In this document: positions 43,449 to 46,696 of the stretch, piece by piece
How positions within the stretch are numbered: position 1 is the first letter of the stretch
How the letters are laid out: each line of letters begins with the position of its first letter
NCBI GenBank assembly: GCA_015066745.1
Contig: SVNW01000023.1
Location: forward strand, 1 to 46,696
Direction: 5' to 3'
DNA from: Ruminococcus sp.
Lineage (GTDB): Bacteria; Bacillota; Clostridia; Oscillospirales; Ruminococcaceae
DNA length: 46,696 nucleotides
Notes under the pieces: generated by a model
What the model was told of the DNA's origin: nothing
What the model saw: only the letters and a program-made list of their open reading frames with translations
The model's database searches: none
Position numbers and translations under genes: made by a program

Positions 43449-44216
43449 TCAGAGAGCATTCATGATGTACTGTTTCATGGTTGCGAGGTCAGCGAGGTTT
43501 ACAGCATCATCTTTAGTTATATCAGCTACTGCCTTCATATCATCTGTAAACTCTTTGTCACCTATGAGATAAAGCGACAAATTTGTAAGGTCAGTTAAAT
43601 CTAAGACGCCATTGTCATCTATATCGCCTATAACCTCATTTGATGTAATATCTTTTGTGACTATAGTGATATCTGAACCGACAGAGGCTTCGCTAATAAA
43701 TATGTTTTCACCTGTATAATACCAAGTTAAATAATCACGTGCAATACCGGTATCAATAGCACCTACAATAACAGTTCCGAGTTTTTGTATTTCTTGACCT
43801 GTTTCATAATCGCATATTATACCTTTTACAGTGTCCATTACATATGATATCTCAGGTTTAACATCGAGTTTAACAGCAGTAAATTTATCATCTGTTTTTG
43901 TAATTCTGATGATATATGGTGTTTCGCCTTTTACAAGTGCGTAAGTTTTACCCTCTGAAAACCATTTTTCCATTTCTTCCTCATCAGGTTCTTTGTCTAC
44001 TTCATAAATTCTGTCTTTGTAAAAAAGACTACTGCCTAAAAGGAGATAGTTTTCTTCTTCTCTTACTACCTGAATAATACTTTCAGGAGAAATAACAAGT
44101 GTTCCTTTTTGCGTGAAATTGTATTCCTTTGCCTGTACAGATATAATCGGTACAGAACCAAGCATTAAAGCTGAGCAAAGAATAGTGGAAAGTGTTCTTT
44201 TAAATCGTCTTTTCAT
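43449..44216 (-). CDS. Small secreted dockerin protein, unknown N-terminal domain
   Basis: The 255-residue product has a signal peptide (1-29, cut after SVQA) and an N-terminal region (30-190) of beta-strand character that I do not recognise. It contains two cysteines at most and no catalytic motif that can be named. A dockerin (196-255) follows with calcium loops DIDDNGVLDLTD and DITKDDAVNLAD. The dockerin is of the same type as that of the pectinase fusion (shared DLT-LSLYL pattern), so it should bind the same class of cohesin. AAGGAGGAA precedes the start. It lies downstream of a LytTR-like operator and next to an Agr-type two-component system. Confidence 0.85.
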   Translation of the reverse strand: MKRRFKRTLSTILCSALMLGSVPIISVQAKEYNFTQKGTLVISPESIIQVVREEENYLLLGSSLFYKDRIYEVDKEPDEEEMEKWFSEGKTYALVKGETPYIIRITKTDDKFTAVKLDVKPEISYVMDTVKGIICDYETGQEIQKLGTVIVGAIDTGIARDYLTWYYTGENIFISEASVGSDITIVTKDITSNEVIGDIDDNGVLDLTDLTNLSLYLIGDKEFTDDMKAVADITKDDAVNLADLATMKQYIMNAL

Positions 44217-44389
44217 AAAAATTCCTCCTTCAAAATAAATAGAAAGTCACATACAAATCATTTGACGAGTGTACATAAAACAGGTACACATTTTTCATAA
44301 GATAAAATCACATTGCTTTTGAAATATACCACTTCAAAGAGCAAGAGTGTTTGATACCATACGGTTGTATCAATTTCTTTAGCATCTTC

Positions 44390-44418
44390 AGTATAGCATA
44401 AAAAAATCATTTGTGCCG
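44390..44418 (-). promoter_or_regulatory. Activator-type promoter of the small dockerin gene
   Basis: On the minus strand a TATACT -10 (complement of 44390-44395) has a poor -35 (CGGCAC, complement of 44413-44418) at 17 bp. Direct repeats abut it directly upstream. The predicted leader is about 165 nt. Confidence 0.5.
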
Positions 44419-44456
44419 TCTGATGTAATAATTTACAGGTCTGATGTAATAATTTA
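44418..44456. promoter_or_regulatory. Two 18-bp direct repeats, probable LytTR-regulator site
   Basis: GTCTGATGTAATAATTTA occurs at 44418-44435 and 44439-44456, a 21-bp period of two helical turns. LytTR regulators such as AgrA bind paired direct repeats with this spacing. A LytTR regulator gene lies 1.5 kb away. Confidence 0.65.
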
Positions 44457-44648
44457 AAGTTTTCGGGGTTGACAAGACAAAATGTAAATTGTGATTATAC
44501 TTAAAAAGGAAAAATAAAATCAATAAAAATCCTTATATTTCTTTTATAAGATTAAATTTCAAAAGGAAAAATATCTTAAAATGCCTTTATAAAGAATTAT
44601 TTTCTTGAATTTACATACAGAATTTTATATAACAGAAATAATAATATC
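44457..44648 (+). other. Gene-free stretch with a TTGACA on the plus strand
   Basis: No coding region is seen here. A perfect TTGACA (44469-44474) is followed by TATACT (44496-44501), but the 21-bp gap is too wide for a normal promoter. If used, it would make a non-coding RNA or an antisense transcript of the kinase gene. The rest is AT-rich sequence without clear structure. Confidence 0.35.
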
Positions 44649-44682
44649 AAAAAAATTTCCCACTTTTGTCAAGCAGGAAATT
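44649..44682 (-). terminator. Terminator of the GHKL kinase gene
   Basis: AATTTCC (44654-44660) pairs with GGAAATT (44676-44682). On the minus strand the stem is followed by TTTTTT, 8 bp after the stop codon. Confidence 0.7.
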
Positions 44683-44689
44683 ATAATTA

Positions 44690-45964
44690 TTATTTCATAT
44701 ATAGCAAAACCTTTGCTTTGAAATATTTATCATCATGCTCTATAGTCAGCAAGCCATCATATTTTTCAATAGCTTTTTCAACATTTCTGAGTCCTCTTCC
44801 ATGAAATTCTGCATTTTCTTTAGTTGTCACTATCTTGTTGTTTTCATATTTTAATACGCCGTTATAAGTATTTGAAACAGATATAAGCAGTAAAGTTTTC
44901 TGATATTTTATCTGAATGTCTATAATTTTCTCACCATCAAAATTTTTTACGGCATAAATGGCATTGTCAAGCAGATTTGTAAGTATGGCGGACAAATCAT
45001 ATATTTCCATGGACAAATCGGGAGGAACGTTGTTGTCTACAGAAATCTGTATATTATCCGAACAGTTTCTTAGCTTGTAGTTTATGATGCTGTCTATTAC
45101 AATGTTTCCGGTCATAGAGTAGGCTGTAAATTTTTCTTTGGTTATCGATGTGATAGTTTCGATATAATCGGTTGCCTTATCATTATTTTTATTTTTGATA
45201 AACTCATGTAAAACAGACAGATGATTTTCTATATCGTGGTAAATATCCTTGACTTCATCGGTAGCTTTCTGCATCATGATACAGTTGTTGTAATAATAAT
45301 CTCTCTCCTGAACAGCAATACGGTTTTCATATTTTTGTTCGTATAGTTTAGCCATAGAGTCAAAAAGAATGAAAAATACAATATTTATAAATAAAAGAAT
45401 AAGAGTCGAAAGTATCGAAACAGTCTGAGTTGTCCGGGTGTTTCCGAGTATAATAAGTTCCATGATTATAGTAGCAACAGGAATAGTAGTAAACCCTAAC
45501 AATACAGGAACAGGCAGATTTAATCGGCTCTTTTTGATCAAAGTGTTTTTCAGTATAAAAATTATAATAATAGAAAGAGTTTTTGAAACAAAATGAGCAA
45601 AAAATTCATCGTATTCAAATTTTTCTGCCGGTTTTATTATGAGTACTCCAAGTATCATAAGCGACAGTATTTCTATAACAAAACTGTATCCATACATAGA
45701 TAACGTCGTAAATATCTTCTTTGTTATACTTCCTTCATAACACAAACTTATGATAAAAAAGCAGATTATATTTACAAACAGATTCAGAAGAGGTATCTCG
45801 AACAAAAGGTATGTACTGCTTGTGGCGATAAAATATAAGATATAAGCCAATATGGTCCGCCTGCATTTTTCCTTGTTATGTTCAAGAAATAATTCATAAA
45901 AATTTTTGGTTATATACAGATTAAATATATTTGAAGACAAATATACAAGATTATATAAAGTCAT
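44690..45964 (-). CDS. AgrC-like GHKL sensor histidine kinase
   Basis: The 424-residue product has about six membrane helices in the first 205 residues, the layout of peptide-sensing AgrC/ComD-type kinases. The phosphorylated His is probably H243 in IYHDIENHLSVLHEF. A GHKL ATPase domain follows, with LTNLLDNAIYAVK (N box) and FHGRGLRNVEKAI (G box). GGAGAT lies about 8 nt before the ATG, 19 bp after the LytTR regulator gene. In this family the ligand is often a short secreted peptide; no peptide or AgrB-like gene is visible in the window, though one could lie beyond its right edge. Confidence 0.9.
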   Translation of the reverse strand: MTLYNLVYLSSNIFNLYITKNFYELFLEHNKEKCRRTILAYILYFIATSSTYLLFEIPLLNLFVNIICFFIISLCYEGSITKKIFTTLSMYGYSFVIEILSLMILGVLIIKPAEKFEYDEFFAHFVSKTLSIIIIFILKNTLIKKSRLNLPVPVLLGFTTIPVATIIMELIILGNTRTTQTVSILSTLILLFINIVFFILFDSMAKLYEQKYENRIAVQERDYYYNNCIMMQKATDEVKDIYHDIENHLSVLHEFIKNKNNDKATDYIETITSITKEKFTAYSMTGNIVIDSIINYKLRNCSDNIQISVDNNVPPDLSMEIYDLSAILTNLLDNAIYAVKNFDGEKIIDIQIKYQKTLLLISVSNTYNGVLKYENNKIVTTKENAEFHGRGLRNVEKAIEKYDGLLTIEHDDKYFKAKVLLYMK

Positions 45965-45983
45965 AGTTCATATCTCCGTAACA

Positions 45984-46691
45984 TTATAGTATTTTCATAA
46001 AGGCATTTTTTATTTCTGTTCTCTTGCTCTGAGCAATGGACAACTTGACATTGCCTGCCATTATCACATATTCGTACTTAGCCTGCCTGATATGCAGTGG
46101 ATTTATCAGATAAGAGTTGTGTATCATAAGAAAATCGCACTTTTTGAAAAATTCATAACTTTCCTTGATAGTTCCATAAAAATAGAATGTTTCATCATTT
46201 ACAGTAACTATCTTTACTTTTCTTTTTTCACTTTCAAGATAAACTATATCCTTAATACGTATCTGTGACGATATGCCATTCATTCTTATAGTGTATGTGT
46301 CAAGAGTAAGATTAAATTTTTTGATTATTTTTAAAAATGCTTTTTCTATTTCCATATTTGTCAGCGGTTTTTTCAGAAAAAGTATGGGATCATATTCAAA
46401 TAATTCATAAGCGTGTTCAGTCATTCCCGAAATATAGATGATCTGTATCGCTTCATTATGCATTTCCTCACGAATTATCCTGCTTACTTCCTGTCCGGAA
46501 ATTTCTTTGAGAACAAGGTCAAGAAAAACAATATCATAGCTTTCACTTTTCAAAGAATCAAGAAATTTTTCCCCGCTGTAAAAAACATCAGTCTCGATCC
46601 CGATACCAAACTTTTCAGCCGAATCATTAAGATATCTCTCCACCTGAGAACAAATCACATTTTCATCATCACATACAGCAATTCTGAGCAT
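45984..46691 (-). CDS. LytTR-family response regulator (AgrA-like)
   Basis: The 235-residue product has a receiver domain (about 1-120) with CDDEN acidic residues, the phosphorylated Asp D58 in IVFLDLVL and Lys in LFLKKPL. A LytTR DNA-binding domain (about 133-233) includes DIVYLESEKRKVKIVT and FLMIHNSYLINPLHI. Regulators of this type bind pairs of short direct repeats spaced about two helical turns apart. The gene precedes its kinase in an operon. The start codon is inside the window; the ribosome binding site is largely beyond its edge. Confidence 0.92.
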   Translation of the reverse strand: MLRIAVCDDENVICSQVERYLNDSAEKFGIGIETDVFYSGEKFLDSLKSESYDIVFLDLVLKEISGQEVSRIIREEMHNEAIQIIYISGMTEHAYELFEYDPILFLKKPLTNMEIEKAFLKIIKKFNLTLDTYTIRMNGISSQIRIKDIVYLESEKRKVKIVTVNDETFYFYGTIKESYEFFKKCDFLMIHNSYLINPLHIRQAKYEYVIMAGNVKLSIAQSKRTEIKNAFMKIL

Positions 46692-46696
46692 ACCAC

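Overview
The window reads as chromosomal DNA of an AT-rich, Gram-positive gut or rumen bacterium of the Ruminococcus group (Bacillota, Oscillospiraceae/Ruminococcaceae). The evidence is three secreted proteins ending in type I dockerins (a GH30 glycosidase, a pectin methylesterase/pectate lyase fusion, and a small protein of unknown function), a T-box leader in front of thrS, RNase Y, LytR-CpsA-Psr and ClpB proteins of Bacillota type, AGGAGG-type ribosome binding sites and clean TTGACA/TATAAT promoters. The species cannot be fixed from the sequence alone. No tRNA, rRNA, CRISPR array, insertion sequence or phage gene was found.

Layout. 1-3943: minus-strand genes for the start of a lipoprotein, a catalytically degenerate P-type ATPase-like membrane protein, an RlmB/TrmH rRNA methyltransferase and a small membrane protein. 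4258-5070: an 8-oxoguanine glycosylase. 5294-10872: a sugar ABC importer (binding protein and two permeases, no ATPase), an ArsR metal sensor of CadC type, and an orphan sugar-binding lipoprotein. 10890-16187: a YhcC-like radical SAM protein, an NAD-dependent epimerase, an O-antigen-ligase-like membrane protein and RNase Y. 16663-21335: the GH30-dockerin enzyme and T-box-controlled thrS.

21345-28379 is the most unusual block. An OmpR-type two-component system is divergent from an operon encoding a lipoprotein that appears to join a propeller-like sensor half to a solute-binding half, two ABC permeases and an HlyD-like adaptor. Four copies of TTAGAGAT at 11-12 bp spacing lie in the shared intergenic region, as expected for an OmpR/PhoB-type operator. 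28497-31115 is clpB. 31241-34641 holds two tandem, mosaic, almost identical AAA/PD-(D/E)XK genes, followed by a membrane-anchored XRE regulator. 36060-39611 carries maf and the pectinase fusion. 39682-43296 carries an LCP ligase, a DHH phosphoesterase and an Rpn/PD-(D/E)XK nuclease. 43449-46691 carries a small dockerin protein and an Agr-like GHKL kinase/LytTR regulator pair. Between these lies a perfect 18-bp direct repeat at 21-bp period, the geometry expected of a LytTR site.

How it works together. The window joins housekeeping genes to extracellular polysaccharide breakdown: cellulosomal enzymes for pectin and probably galactan side chains, and sugar importers that must borrow a shared ATPase encoded elsewhere. 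Two signal-transduction systems lie next to their likely target operators. Assignments rest on reading motifs by eye; no database search was run.
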